NCBI GenBank assembly: GCA_047967505.1
Contig: CM106538.1
Strand: one strand, 5' to 3'
Source of the DNA: Dipteris shenzhenensis
Taxonomy: Eukaryota; Polypodiophyta; Polypodiopsida; Gleicheniales
Length of the DNA stretch: 64,000 nt
Shown here: one piece after another, positions 45,601 to 57,329 of the stretch
Numbering within the stretch: position 1 is the first letter of the stretch
How the letters are laid out: each line of letters opens with the position of its first letter
Position numbers and translations under genes: made by a program
The notes under the pieces: generated by a model
Databases searched by the model: none
Seen by the model: the letters and a program-made list of their open reading frames with translations, nothing else
Told to the model about the DNA's origin: nothing

Positions 45601-47630
45601 TCATGGTTAAAGTCTGATCCTTCTCCCATGCTTGGTCGGACAATCAGAACGAGCCATATGAATATACATAATGCATATAGCATGTGACCTATATTTCTAT
45701 ATTTTCTTATGCTCTAACAATTGATAAAAACCAAAAGTATACATTGTAGACTTTCCTGATACATGCCTACAGTCATCATGAAAAAATCTAAAGCAGGAAC
45801 AAAACCAATGCTCATCAACAAGGTTACATCAACTACTTCGTGCATACAGCGGCATCTTCAGCATCAAAAGGTACACACACGTACAAACACATTTTTATGA
45901 GAAAATGTTTATACAAAGGCCTTCATAATGAAGGAAAAATGTCATGTTGATCCTTATCTACGTGAAAAGACACTTACGGCAATAATTTCAACAACGCATT
46001 TGCTCGATGCCTCTCTTGGGAACCCCCACACAGTGAAACCAAAGACTTGAACTCTCTGCAAACCGATTCTGAGATAACAGGTCTTTTATCCGCCAGAAGG
46101 CTTATCATCTTTTGCAGCAAAGGGCTTTTCAATTCTGCTTCAGCCTTTGGAAAGAAAATAGTGAAAACTCGGTTATCTTCAGGATACACACGAGAAGTGA
46201 GATGATACGAAGAAGGAAGTTGACACGCCAGAGTAGGTGCACACCTGGTCTTTCATGAACTGAGCTGTACTTCCGAACCTAGATATCAATTCTTGGTTGG
46301 ACATGGTGACCAGCATAGATGCGGCACCGTTGCTGGCTTCAGAAACCAGAGCCACCAAAGCTGTGGTATCTAGATTGACCAGATTTGATGTGGACAAACC
46401 ATTAGCTTCCTCAACTAATCGATTCTTATGCAGCCTTAAGGTCCCCAAAAAGAATGAAAAAGTTTCGCCACAGTCTCCTGCCCCATATGGAAAGGCATCA
46501 AGTGATTGATCAAGAATCGGAATTGAGGCGAGTGTGCTCTTTTCTCCCGGATTTCCATTCATTATACTTCCCACGCCCTTGCTCTCTGCATCTGCTAGCG
46601 TAAGCGAATGTAATTCCTCCGTTGCCCATATCTGAAGTTCGTTCGCACTAGGAACATCCCGATGAGCCATTATCGCAGCATCGATGGTAACCTCAAGCGT
46701 GGTCCAGCGTTCACAGGTTGTGCATTGTGGCGATTGAAATCCAGTTTCTGGGGACGCACCCCTACCGAAATGCTGTTTGGAAAGTTGAATGTCGACCCAC
46801 TCTCCGTCCTCCAGCTCACGAAACATCTGTTCCCTAGAACTAGCTGGAATTTCCGCGACAAGGTCATAATCACAGTCGTGCACACCGAACTTTTGTGTCC
46901 TTGAAGCTCCAAATTCTGTCTCAAATCCCTCTACCAAACTGCTCGAAGCTCCTTTGGCGAAAAAGAAGAGCACAGCTTTCGGCTTCAAAAAGTCACTAGC
47001 CAGAGCTACATCCAGAAGTAGCCGCGCCCGGGACTTCCATCCTTTAGTGCGAGTGCCTTCGTCTAACCAAGTCAAGTATTTTGGATTTCGATCCGATACT
47101 ACAATCCACACCGGTTTTGCTTGAAACGTGCAAACGACATCTACATGAACCTCCGCCAATTTGCCATCGGTTTCCTTCACTCCTGCAATCCCTACGGAAG
47201 GAGACGCAGAAAATGTCTGTAAAACGGCTGATGCAGCATCCACAAGAGGATGCTGCAAAACCTGAACCACGGCTTCAAGGTATCCAAGGTTCGTGCTGCA
47301 GTGTGTACGTTGTTAGAATCTTAAAGTAAATTCGAAATCGTTCGTACAATTATTCGAATTGGTAACAAAGGATACATGTTAGATTCTTGTCGAACTCGTT
47401 CATGTAATCGAATTGGTAAGCAAAGCATTCGATAATTGCGATTGTTTTCTGCCGAACCTGCTCAATTCTGAAGCTGCATGAGGGCCAGCCGTGATGCGAT
47501 CCAAGAACCGGAGCTCGGAGCGCACCAATTTGAGGAGACGAGAGCGACTTGAGGAAGTGAGCTTGTGAGGAGGGAAGGAGGCCAATTGAGCGAGAAGGGA
47601 ACGCGCACGATCTTTGAGGGCATCCTCCAT
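36441..47630 (-). CDS. DUF1308 / C7orf25-like (UPF0415) protein, four exons, 535 aa
   Basis: Exons on the minus strand are 47630-47458, 47295-46245, 46144-45978 and 36657-36441. They total 1608 nt, giving 535 residues plus a TAA stop. Introns are GT-AG with consistent phases: codon 58 is split AG/C, exon 2 ends on a whole codon, and codon 464 is split CC/A. I recognise the family from VSDRNPKYLTW in exon 2, SESVCREFKSLVSLCGG in exon 3 and FGTGDHLQAPTLTANLSFVR in exon 4, which match plant DUF1308 proteins. The C-terminal half has spaced acidic residues (Asp367 in LDTTAL, Glu434/Glu439, Asp495 in GTGDH) in the pattern of a PIN-like nuclease fold. That function is inference, since the family is uncharacterised as far as I know. 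I chose the start at MEDALKD; an in-frame upstream ATG at 47681 would add 17 residues. No signal peptide or membrane segment is evident. The third intron (45977-36658) carries two LINEs. Confidence 0.9.
37340..41307 (+). mobile_element. LINE A, 5' part (L1-type endonuclease/reverse transcriptase ORF2 relic)
   Basis: An endonuclease fragment lies at about 37466-37726 (GILNVYAPA, IVGGDFNNLEF). The reverse transcriptase follows at about 38524-39879, with CPGEDGLTPAFF, RPITLLDTAYK, LLDFEKAYGKVEW (motif A) and FADDTALYV (catalytic motif). A C-terminal zinc-finger region lies at about 40915-41090 (CHCC...HCLWSC). From about 38400 to 41157 one frame is kept, broken mainly by stop codons, several of them TAG where LINE B has Gln. 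The 5' end is truncated somewhere between 37330 and 37466, and I could not find a target duplication for LINE A. It lies antisense inside intron 3 of the DUF1308 gene. The ORF resumes after LINE B, at 44908. Confidence 0.85.
41293..41307. repeat. Target site duplication of LINE B (left copy)
   Basis: GGCTTGGAACATTTG, 15 bp, is identical to 44893-44907. It lies inside LINE A's coding sequence (AWNI...), so it dates LINE B as the later insertion. Confidence 0.9.
41308..44892 (-). mobile_element. LINE B, 5'-truncated L1-type element nested in LINE A
   Basis: Runs on the minus strand from 44892 to 41308. There is no endonuclease domain, so it is 5'-truncated. The reverse transcriptase is at about 44449-43490, with CPGEDGLSRAFF, LLDFEKAYDRVDW, RQGCPLAPYLF and YADDTALYV. 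The region after the RT is at 43126-41702, and the C-terminal CQICHEDEES...HCLWSC zinc-finger region runs across a frameshift into 42306-41410. At least three frameshifts (near 44450, 43480 and 42000) break the ORF. A 15-bp direct repeat flanks it exactly. Its 3' terminus is T-rich rather than poly(A). It belongs to the same family as LINE A. Confidence 0.88.
44893..44907. repeat. Target site duplication of LINE B (right copy)
   Basis: GGCTTGGAACATTTG, identical to 41293-41307. LINE A's reading frame continues immediately after it. Confidence 0.9.
44908..45320 (+). mobile_element. LINE A, 3' end with A-rich tail
   Basis: This continues LINE A after the LINE B insertion. The frame at 44908-45168 (IWQDIIYTL, WLYSPPTWLL) matches the C-terminus of LINE B (IWSEIIHTL, WRYSPPLWLF). 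The 3' untranslated part ends in an A-rich tail at about 45302-45320. The frame agrees with the piece before 41307 because LINE B plus the duplicated target is 3600 nt, a multiple of three. Confidence 0.8.
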
Positions 47631-50600
47631 TGTCCTGCAGTCCAATCGTGGATCAAAAACTTCGCAATTTCTTCCATGCACAGCGTGTTAAGCAGCTTAA
47701 AAGTCCATCGAAATTGTATCTTGCTTAACAGAAAACCTGCACTTCAATCGTGGAACAAACCTTCGCTATTTCCCTACAACCTGTTTTTTTGAAGACGAAA
47801 TTGTAGGGAAAATGCACAGCAATGGAATCATAAAGGGAAAATGTACACCAATGTTCAAGAGACCAAGAGACCAAGCCCTTAAAACGCGTGGGTGTGTATT
47901 TGCCCGGCCTCCGTTCAAGCCCCATGGGCAGCTCACGATTCTATCTTGGTCACCCCGTATGGAGACGTTGTCGGCACTTGCATCCAAGCAACTCACAATT
48001 CTATCTTGGTCACCCCGTATGGGTGCGTTGTTGGCACTTTCAATTTCAATACAACGCACTTTCAATTTCAGTACAATGCAAAAACAAACAAAAAACATAG
48101 AGGGAAATGGAGAGCAATGTTCAAGAGAAGCTCTTTACACACCCCAAAGGTTTGTGGGCACCCTAAAAGAGCCCTCGGTAGTTTTGGATTGGTGCACCCC
48201 ATTACACACTACCTGCCCATCCTCGATTCAAAAAAAATTGAGTGCGCACTCGATTTTGCCATTTGTGGGACCTTGAACACACAGAGGTGACTGGTTGATT
48301 TGAAGAGTGGTCATTGTTGGGAAGCCAAGCCGGGCTGACAAGAAGGTTTGGTCATGGGCAATGTGAGATGCCAAGCCCAATTGCTCGCCCATCATATAAA
48401 AGCTCATGTCCTATTGGTTCCATCTATCGGTATCGATGGATTTCTCAAACCTCCCCCCTTGCCTCAAGAATGCAATTGAGAGATTTGTCATGACTGTGCC
48501 ACACTCCAACTTGTTGTTTGTGCAGCACATTAGGTTTGGTCCTTTTCCAGATCCCGTTTGTGCAAGGGTTGCATCAGTAGTAGTGAGGTTTTCCATTCGT
48601 GGAGCAAGCTTCTTATTCATATGCTTGTAAAACCACCCTAAGTCCATCAAGTTGTATCCCTCCTAGATTCATCGCCATGTTTTGGCCATCGACTCCCATC
48701 TAAGTCTTTTTGTTTGAACATTCACATTGTTATATAAGTTGACCCTTGCTTTTGCAACCCTATACAAAGTCCCAATGATTCTTAGTGCTTGCTTTAATAC
48801 ACTAACAAGATCTAGTGATCCAAAAATGTAGGTATAAGATTGTAAATGCTATTATCACAAAATCATTCTATCGTAACATGCTTTTGACCTCATTTACCAT
48901 GGCAATTGCAACTTCATTATGTACATCTTCCACAACTTATCTTTTTCACATATATTGTATTCTTTTGTGTCATTTTATTTCTCTTTGTCAACTTGAAAAG
49001 CTGATTGTTTGCAGAGAGCCAAACATACCTTCTTCATCATATGTTAAAGAGCAAAATCCCCATCTAGGTTTACTAGAATTTTCTAGTGTTTAAACAATTC
49101 AACATCTTGAAACTACAATTTGATTTTCTATCCTAAGCTACTATTCTACTCAAATTATTTGTTTTTATTGCTTGACATATTCATTTCTTTGAATTGTGAT
49201 ACTCTTTTTCCCTTTTGTACCCATTGCTTCCATAAGAACTCAAAATCAATTGTATCTTTTTGGACTTGCAAAAGTAAGTGTAACACTTTTTAAGCAAAGT
49301 ATCAATTCCTTGAACCAATGGAGATGTAGATATAAATTTATTTGTAAGCCAGGTTTGTATGATATGCCTTACATGGATCCCATCACAATAAAGAGCTTAT
49401 TTTGTTTCTAATTTCATAGGAATCCATTTCGACAACATTGTAAGATTGAAGTACCATCACATGCAAATCAAATAAGTTGCCCAAACATATTAGACTCTAT
49501 CAGTCACCCATGCGCTTTTAAAGCTTGAATTAGAAGTTATTGTAAGTTATTAGCACTTTGATTTGTATACAGGTAAAGAACATGGTTTTCTTGGGTTATT
49601 CTCTCACACCATAAGTCTCTAACCAAGATGTAGTATCTATTGTTGTGAAATTATCTAATGATACAAAAGTGCACATAGATCTCCAAACAAGATGTAGTAT
49701 CTACTATAATCTAATGATACAAGAGAGTAGTCTACAAATTTTTAAAACCTTTCTTAAATCATTAGTTACAACTTGGTTCATGTACTTAGCTATACTTTTT
49801 GCTCTACTCCTCAACCAATGTATGTCGGCAAATGAGGAAAATTGATAGAGTGAAGTATGATTGTAACTTGAGAAGTGTATCAAGACTTGACCTTGCTTCA
49901 ATCTTTGCTTGATAGTTGAAATGCATTATCAACCTGATCATCAATGCATCCCCGGTGTTTCTATAATAATCTTGGTCTATTATTTTTGCTAGGTTGTTGT
50001 GCAAGCATGCATTATCGTATTCAATCTCATTTTCCAAGTGGTAGTTATTTTCTGTATCCCACTCTTTTGCCATTTTCTTTTCATTATCTTTACCTTGTAT
50101 AGTTTTATAACATTTCCCACAATGCTTCTCAATGGTATTAATCTTTCGCTACTACAACCTTGTCTTCTTTTTCCTCCCCCATGTGTGCATATTACGAATT
50201 GTCCACATTGGTGCATCTCCCATCATTCTACTTCTCTTGAGCAATCTATAAGCGAATTGCAAATTGTAATGCTTTTAAGGAAATATTTGCCATAGACCGT
50301 TAAGTGATTTAGTTCTCATTGAGCATTGTTAAGAGGCATCACAAGCCACGTTTAAAGACCATAGTATTCCCGAGACTAGATTCCTCAAAGACAGAATAGT
50401 TGTAGTACTCTTGAACATTCTGCTAAGGGGATTGCAGACCATGTCAAAAGAATAGATATATGGACATGTTGATTGAGAGGAAAGATTTCTCAAAGATAGT
50501 ACAATTCAATGATTTAATTCTCATTAGTATTTCTTCAGAGGAATCACAAGCCACGTTAAAAGACCGGAGTGTTCACGAGTTCTTCCCCTTTGCACTATCA

Positions 50601-52519
50601 AATTCAAAACACCACAAGCTTATACCATCTAGCTCTAACCTCTGTGCTACTTTTGATTACTCCCACATAGTTGAGAGTAGATCCTTTTGATCTTGTGTTG
50701 TCTAAAGGACATTAGAGGTCTTTTCTAATAATGAGTATGCATGCAATACTATATCTCCATATGCAACAAAAATAATCTAGTTGACATGCGAAAAATTGAG
50801 TACTTGCTAGTGATTTACATCAGTCACTTGCCATAGACAAAATACATTTGTCCATGAGCCAAGTGGGAGCCAAGTGGTGAGAATAACTATCTCATCTGCC
50901 TACTCTACTTATGCCTATAGACAATTTATTTATCTTCAAGCTGTAAGCAAATCCTCAATTTCTTCTTTCAATTTATTTATTCTTATAGCCATGGTTGCAT
51001 GGCTTATATAATCTATATTACAAACTCGTAGGCTTTGCATGGACAACATCACTCAAAGATAATGTATATGAGGTGGCAGGAGATTTCTCACTTAGAATTT
51101 GTTCATCCCTATCATCATCCCAACTGTGCATCACTATTTTGTGGGGCATTGAAAGATATTATTCACAAGAAGATATCCTTACAGTAAATATATTCTCCAC
51201 AGTGCATCTTTTGATTTGGCTTTCTACCAAACTTATTTAATATTGCTTCTTTAAAAGAGCAAATGATGGATTTACTCCAATTGTCGTGTTTATGTGATAT
51301 TATCAATAGAGAGATGTCCATTTTAATAAGAACCAATAAAGGAGTTTTTTATATGTTTTATTTATTAAGAATAGAATCTCATAACTTTGATATGGATTGA
51401 CACAAATAGTAGAAGAAATAAATAATTATTACATTGATTCAAAGCAAAAAGTTTATTCAAAATAAATTTCGGATTTGCCTCAAAATGCTCAAAATTATAT
51501 GTGAAGTAAAAAAAGAAAAGATTTGAAATAGTTTCAAATTTGTCATGATTTGTTGTAGAAAATTGACATCACATCTATCACATACTAGATGATGAATAAG
51601 TACATTATAAAAATCATAATGTTATGTATCTCTTGCAATCATAGCATCTAATCATGATGTGGAGTTTGCATTGTAACTTGTGCATATTACAAGTCAAGAG
51701 TGAAAAAAATTCTAAGATAATAACGTAAAGTTCATAAGCATCAATAGTTAAAACACTCTTCTAACATAAGAACATATAAAGGACAATAGAAAAATATGAA
51801 TAACAATATATGAGAAAAAGATTTTGTAGAATCTACTTCCTACTATTGCGTGACTTGATGAGGAGCTAAAGGCATTGCATGCTCTTCCAAGATAAGAACA
51901 TTAATGTCACTAGCATCTATAATTGTAACACTTTCATTTGATTCATCCTTTGTGGGAAGTTATTTAAACAAATAATACAAATGGCATAGTAAAACCTACC
52001 ATACTAGTAAGTGTCAAGCAAAAGATACCACTTTTCTTTGGTTTGGGAATTCATAGAAATTTGGTCTCCTATTTTGAGACCTAGGTCTTCTCCTCCAACA
52101 TTATGTGCAACCTCTTAGAGTTCCCTTTGATATTGTTCTATAATGATTGATTAAGGAAAGCTCTTTTTATGCACAATATGAAAGATTCCCTACAATGGAT
52201 TGTCAAATAACACTCAATCTTGCTTATCTTCACAACATAAATACTGTTTGCATACCTTTTGGGGAGGGCCTTCACATCCTCATAGTAATCTCTATTTTCT
52301 CTTTTGATCTTCTTGTTAGGAGAGTTAGGGGTTTACATGTTGTTTCTCCTTTCTCACGTGCAAAATAGACTTTAATATCAAATCAAACATATAGTTACAA
52401 CAAAAAATATTACTTTTGTAATCGTGGTATCTATCCCTCACCATTTTAAACCTTGTGACCACCTCTAGTCTTTCTTGTTTAGTTGCAACAATATTCAAGC
52501 AAAGGCAAAAGTCAATAAG
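47631..52519. other. AT-rich region with no recognised gene
   Basis: The first few hundred bases are the presumed promoter of the DUF1308 gene. Two small duplications occur: a 60-bp unit at about 47934-48045 (ATTCTATCTTGGTCACCCCG twice) and a diverged unit of about 190 bp at 50300-50570 (ATCACAAGCCACGTT twice). No domain was recognised in any short open frame. Confidence 0.55.
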
Positions 52520-52524
52520 ATTTG

Positions 52525-52877
52525 TGTTGAGATATCGAGCTCCACTCGTGATATGCTAGGGTGACCGTTGTGCATTTATGTCACCGATTTGTTAGCTACA
52601 GATGCGGTTGGTACACCATCCATGAATAATAGCTGGATGCCAACTATCTTTATGTACTCTAGTTAGTGGCTCAATTAGTATGCCACCTTAGTTAGTTGAG
52701 TTTGGTTTGAGACCCACATATAGGGTTCACCTATTCTTTTTTACTTAGAATTCTTTTGGCTTTCACAACTAAGAAGAGGAAAACTATTTTCAGCCTCCAC
52801 CTTCGTGTATATTCCCCCATTGTGTATGTGAGAAAGCTGCAAGTGAGACTCCTTCCTTCTCTCCCACTCTCTTCACA
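52525..52877 (+). repeat. 5' LTR of the Copia element
   Basis: 353 bp, TG...CA ended. It matches 55732-56084 and the solo LTR at 7192-7543 along its whole length. Confidence 0.93.
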
Positions 52878-52892
52878 TGGTATCAGAGCTCG
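52878..52892 (+). promoter_or_regulatory. Primer binding site of the Copia element
   Basis: TGGTATCAGAGCTCG starts directly after the 5' LTR. TGGTATCAGAGC is the usual initiator tRNA-Met binding site of plant Copia elements. Confidence 0.85.
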
Positions 52893-53423
52893 GTTCATGG
52901 TAAGGAGCTCAAGAAAGCAAACTAAGTTCGCCGTGTCTTAGTAAGAGGATCAGTGTTGCTTTCCTTTTTTTTTGAGTTTGGGAGCAAATCTCTGCAGGTA
53001 GCACAGTCGGAAAGTGCAAGAGTGCATTGTCTCAGATTGGGACACCCTTCGCAGTGTAGCAAAAGGGTAGTATATGCTACGGGAAAAGAACGAAGCCCTT
53101 GGTGAAATTATTTTTTTGATTTGAGGCCATTTTGGGGCCCGTTTTGGTGGTGGTAGTTTTCCGCATGCATTTAGGAAAGTGCCTTGTTTTGTGACCAATG
53201 TTCAGTGGGTTGGTGAAAAGTTATCGCAAAAATTACATTATATTCCTGTGCGCAGAGATATTGGGAGTGACAAAATCATTCTTATTGCCTGTTGATGCAT
53301 AATCGTCACTAGTAAGTGACTGTGTGGTCAAACACCACTTTCGTCAATTTTGTAGATTTGCCCTTGTGAGGCAGAAGAAGTGTTTTTTTTTTGCAGTGAC
53401 AGAATATTTTGCAGTGTTTAGTA

Positions 53424-54257
53424 ATGGCATCTGATGCTCTTTCACAAATTGTCACTGAAAAGCTTAACAAGAACAACTTCCAAGCATGAAAGTTTAGAAT
53501 GACGAATTTTCTTAAGGGAAAAGGCTATTGGGAGTTCATTACTAGAGCTGAACAAGAACCAGTTATTCCAAATGTTCCCAATCAATAGGAGTTGTAGGCA
53601 TTTAAAGGCTGGCATGAGAGAGCCATAAAAGTTATGTACTGGCTGTCTATCAATATTTCAGATTCTATGATTGTGCATATTCAGGATGCAAGCACGCCAA
53701 AGGAGGCGTGGGATACTTTGACAAAAATGTAAAGCACAAATATGCAAGCCAGGAAAATGCAGCTCAAGCAAGAGTTGCATAATGTGCAGAGAGAAAATAT
53801 GAGCATCAATGACTACCACATGAAGGTGAAGAAGATTGCAGATGCACTTGCTTCTATTGGGTCGCCAGTGGAAGATGATGATTTAGTTTCTATGACCTTA
53901 AATGGTCTAGGAAAGGATTATGCACAATTCCGGACATCCATTGCCATCCGTGGGAATTTTTCTAATTTTGAGGAGTTGATTGCTCTTCTAATTTCTGAAG
54001 AGCAGAAAAATGGTGGTGCATCTTCTTCAGGAGGAACTCCAAAAGAAGCTGTCTTCTACTCAAATGCTGGAAGAGGTAGAGGCAGAGGTAGAGCAGGTCG
54101 ATTTGGAGGCCATGGCAGAAATCAAAATATGCAGCAAATTCAAGAAAACCAGTCCTATGGAGGAGGACGTGGTAGCTTTAGAGGCAGGGGGAGCCAAACA
54201 GGTCATGGTGGATGGCAGAGAGGCCAAAATGCAAACAACAATGTTGAATGCTACTAA
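53424..54257 (+). pseudogene. Copia gag (UBN2-type) relic
   Basis: Reads MASDALSQIVTEKL from 53424. In-frame stops follow early, for example after NNFQA where Trp is expected (TGA). From about 53742 the frame is open with MQLKQELHNV, MTLNGLGKDY and LLISEEQK, then a Gly/Arg-rich stretch (GRGRGRGRAGRFGG). It ends at a TAA just inside the zinc knuckle. The capsid protein cannot be made intact. Confidence 0.85.
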
Positions 54258-55500
54258 TGTGGTAAAATGGGTCACATGGTTAAAGACTGCTATAGAAAGC
54301 AGAATGACATCATGACTGAAAATTTGTAGCAAGGCAATTATGCATCCTCTAGTAGACAGGGTGATGACAGAAATGAGCATCTCTTTATGGTGCAGCACAT
54401 GACCAATTTTGTGACAAGTGCAGAAGAAAGCAATGATGTGTGGTATGTTGACTCAGGTGCATCAAACCACATGACAGGTCATGCAAAATGAATGTAGGAT
54501 GCAAGGAAAATGGAACGACATTGACTTGTGGAGATCGGTGATGATACTACACATCCTATTGTGTAGATTGGTAAAATTCCTTTGTCTATGCAGGATGGAA
54601 AAAAGAAATACCTATCTGATGTATTTCATGTCCTGAATATCACTAAGAACCTGGTTTCTGTTGGTCGAATGGTTGAGCAGGGCTTGCAGGTTAGATTTAA
54701 TCCTCATGGATGCTTTGTTGAGGATATGAAAAATAAAAGTCGCTTGATAGGAAAAGGGAAGAAGAAGGGCAGGATGTTTACGTTGGATGCGGACATGTCT
54801 GAATTGAGTGCAGCAATATTTGCACATGTGACTAGTGTAGTTGTAGATATTGATATCTGGCATAAACACATTGGTCATGTTAATGTATACTGACTTAAAT
54901 TAATGCAGGCCCAAAATATTGTTACAGGATTGCCTAACTTCAAGGTTGCAAACATGCATAAGGTATGTGAAGCCTATCAATGGAAAACAGGCAAGGAAAC
55001 CATTTCCTAGACATGTTCAAGAGAGTAAGAGGCCATTGGAATTAATCCACTCTGATGTGTAGACTATTAAAGCTGCATCTATTGGAGGCTATCATTATTT
55101 TGTCACTTTTATTGATGACTACAGTAGAAAAGTTTGGGTGTATTTTATGAAAAAGAAAAGTGTTTGGGCATTTCAAAGCTTTTAAAGCTATGGTTGAAAA
55201 AGAAAAAGGCCTGCAAATAGAATGCCTAAGGTCATATGGAGGGGAGCTGTACCTCTCAAATGAGTTTGCAAGTTTCGTGCAGGAGAATGGCATAAAGAAG
55301 TAATATTCATGCAGTCATACCCCATAGCAAAATGGACTTGCAGAAAGGAAAAACAGGCATATTGGAGAGGTATCTCGTGCCATGCTTAACGAAAAAGACC
55401 TGCCAGATTATTATTGTGCTGAAGCAGTCTACATAATGAACAGGACTCCCAGTGCAACAATACATGGCATGACGCCAAAGGAGAGATATACTGGTAGATA
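54258..55500 (+). pseudogene. Copia protease, GAG-pre-integrase and integrase relic
   Basis: Protease active-site motif VDSGASNHMTG near 54450. A partial open frame at 54582-54893 covers the region before integrase (VFHVLNITKNLVSVGRMVEQ, WHKHIGHVN). Integrase core pieces follow in shifting frames ([13 protein letters not shown] near 55110, GLAERKNRHI near 55335). Several frameshifts and stops are present. The sequence breaks at about 55510, where the reverse transcriptase should begin. Confidence 0.8.
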
Positions 55501-55558
55501 AGCTACTTTATGATATGCATATAACCTGGTCTATCATGCTAGAACAAAGCACATTGAG

Positions 55559-55731
55559 GTGCATTATCACTATGTGCGGGAGAAGGTTCTAGTAGATTTT
55601 ATTGATCTAGTTTATGTCAGCATAGAGGATCAGGTAGCTGACATATTCACGAAGGCATTGGGCGCAGAGAAGCTGTGCAAGTTCAGAGACCTGCTTGGTA
55701 TGCAGGAATTGGGATTGAGCTGGAGGGGGAG
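55559..55731 (+). pseudogene. Copia RNase H C-terminal remnant and polypurine tract
   Basis: KHIEVHYHYVREKV, VSIEDQVADIFTKALG and KFRDLLGM are the typical last residues of a Copia polyprotein. The polypurine tract GGAGGGGGAG (55722-55731) abuts the 3' LTR. The rest of RT/RNase H is deleted. Confidence 0.85.
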
Positions 55732-56084
55732 TGTTGAGATATCGAGCTCCACTCGTGATATGCCAAGGTGACCGTTGTGCATTTATGTCACCGATTTGTT
55801 AGCTGCAGATGCGGTTGGTACACCTGCCATGAATAATAGCTAGATGACATCTATCTTTATGTACTCTAGTTAGTGGCTCAATTAGTATGCCACCTTAGTT
55901 AGTTGAGTTTGGTTTGAGGCCCACATATAAGGTTCACCTATTCTTTTGTACTTAGAGTTCTTTTGGCTTTCACAACTATGAAGAGGAAAACTATTTTCAC
56001 CCTCCACCTTTGTATATATTCCCCCATTGTGTGTGTGAGAAAGCTACAAGCGAGACTCCTTCCTTCTCTCCCACTCTCTTTACA
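55732..56084 (+). repeat. 3' LTR of the Copia element
   Basis: 353 bp; the same length as the 5' LTR, with roughly 20 substitutions and no indels that I could see. Target duplication ATTTG follows at 56085-56089. Confidence 0.93.
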
Positions 56085-56089
56085 ATTTG

Positions 56090-57269
56090 TGCCTTAGGTT
56101 TTGTAGCTATTCTCAAGTGGTCACCAAAGAGTTGTATATGCAACTTTTGGCTACCTACGGGAGCATCCCACTTTGCTACTTGTCACTTATGAGCCTCAAC
56201 ACCTCATTTTCACCCACTTGACATTTGGTGAAGTGCTTTACATTAAGCATCTATAGGCTTGATCAATATTTCACCTACTTGACCTTTGTTGAAGAGCTTC
56301 ATATTGACCATTAATAGGCTCAAATTTGCACTAAAGTAAGAAATTTCTTTTTCCTTCCTTGTAAACTCAAACAAGATTCATTCTTGTTGATTTATTTCAT
56401 TGGTGGGTCAAAACTTATTGCCAAAGAATCTAGTAAATCACAATTCAAAACTAGTAGGCCCACATTGTTAGATGGAAAGCCACATTTGATGCAACTGGAT
56501 TTTTAACATCCACCAAGGCTTTAAACATCTGTGTAGGATAAGATACCTCTAGCATCCTATTATTCATGAAGATGCTTGGTGTAGACATTCAATAATATTG
56601 ATAGAAAATGGAAACTATACCATTTACTATCATTCACCTCATTGACATGAAGATTCATATTTTTCACCAAGGTCATCACATCCTCCTCTTCTAATTCATT
56701 CTTCAACTTCCTTTTGTGATTTCCTTGTAGGGGCTACAAATGTTGCCAGATTTATAAGTATTTAATATCATGGTTTCTTTAATTGATATGCGTTTGTGTG
56801 TATGGGTGTGTGTGCGCACACGTGCACATGCATGTATGTATGTATATGCATATGTGTATCATAGGACCCTATTATATTGTCAACATAACGTCTTACATTG
56901 TATGACATGCCCTTTTCTACCACTCTTGTGTACACTTTTCCCCTTTGTATGTTTGAATTCGTATATGGATGTATGTATATTTCAACAACAAATTATCATG
57001 CCACTTAATGTTTTCTTTCATGAAAAGGGTTCAATGATTCAATATTCTTGTAATCAACATGCTTCTTAATGTGAATGCCTTAATTTTGTGTGTTTTTTAG
57101 AAAGAAAGACATGTATGACTTATTTTAGGACAATGCTAACTCTTGACAACTTGAGGTTCCTATTGCACATCATCACCTCTGAATGTAATTTGGATATTAT
57201 GTGTGCATGTGTGAGGGATAGAATGATATCAAAGGAGTATGTGTTTGTGTGCGCACGTGGGTGCACGTG

Positions 57270-57329
<60 letters not shown>

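Larger units (their letters stand above)
36658..45977 (-). other. 9.3-kb intron 3 of the DUF1308 gene
   Basis: The donor GTAAGT is at 45977 and the acceptor TTGCAG ends at 36658. The other two introns are 162 nt (47457-47296) and 100 nt (46244-46145). Most of this one is LINE A (plus strand, antisense to the gene) plus LINE B (minus strand, sense), from about 37.34 to 45.32 kb. The ends, 36658-37330 and 45321-45977, are AT-rich unique sequence with no recognised feature. The intron is large mainly because of these insertions. Confidence 0.85.
52525..56084 (+). mobile_element. Copia LTR retrotransposon, complete ends, reverse transcriptase deleted
   Basis: Two 353-bp LTRs (52525-52877, 55732-56084) begin TGTTGAG and end TTCACA/TTTACA, flanked by the 5-bp duplication ATTTG (52520-52524, 56085-56089). 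A primer binding site follows the 5' LTR and a polypurine tract precedes the 3' LTR. The interior has gag (from ATG 53424, with stops), a zinc knuckle near 54246 (CGKMGHMVKDC), protease (WYVDSGASNHMTG near 54440), GAG-pre-integrase (WHKHIGHVN) and integrase to about 55500. It then jumps directly to the end of RNase H (VADIFTKALG near 55640). The reverse transcriptase and most of RNase H are missing, so it cannot be autonomous. I counted about 20 LTR differences by eye. Its 3560-bp length is short for Copia, whose members usually run 4.5-5 kb. Confidence 0.93.

Noticed and set aside
46297-47329. Plus-strand ORFs opposite DUF1308 exon 2
   Set aside because: Shadows of a well-supported exon; no independent homology.
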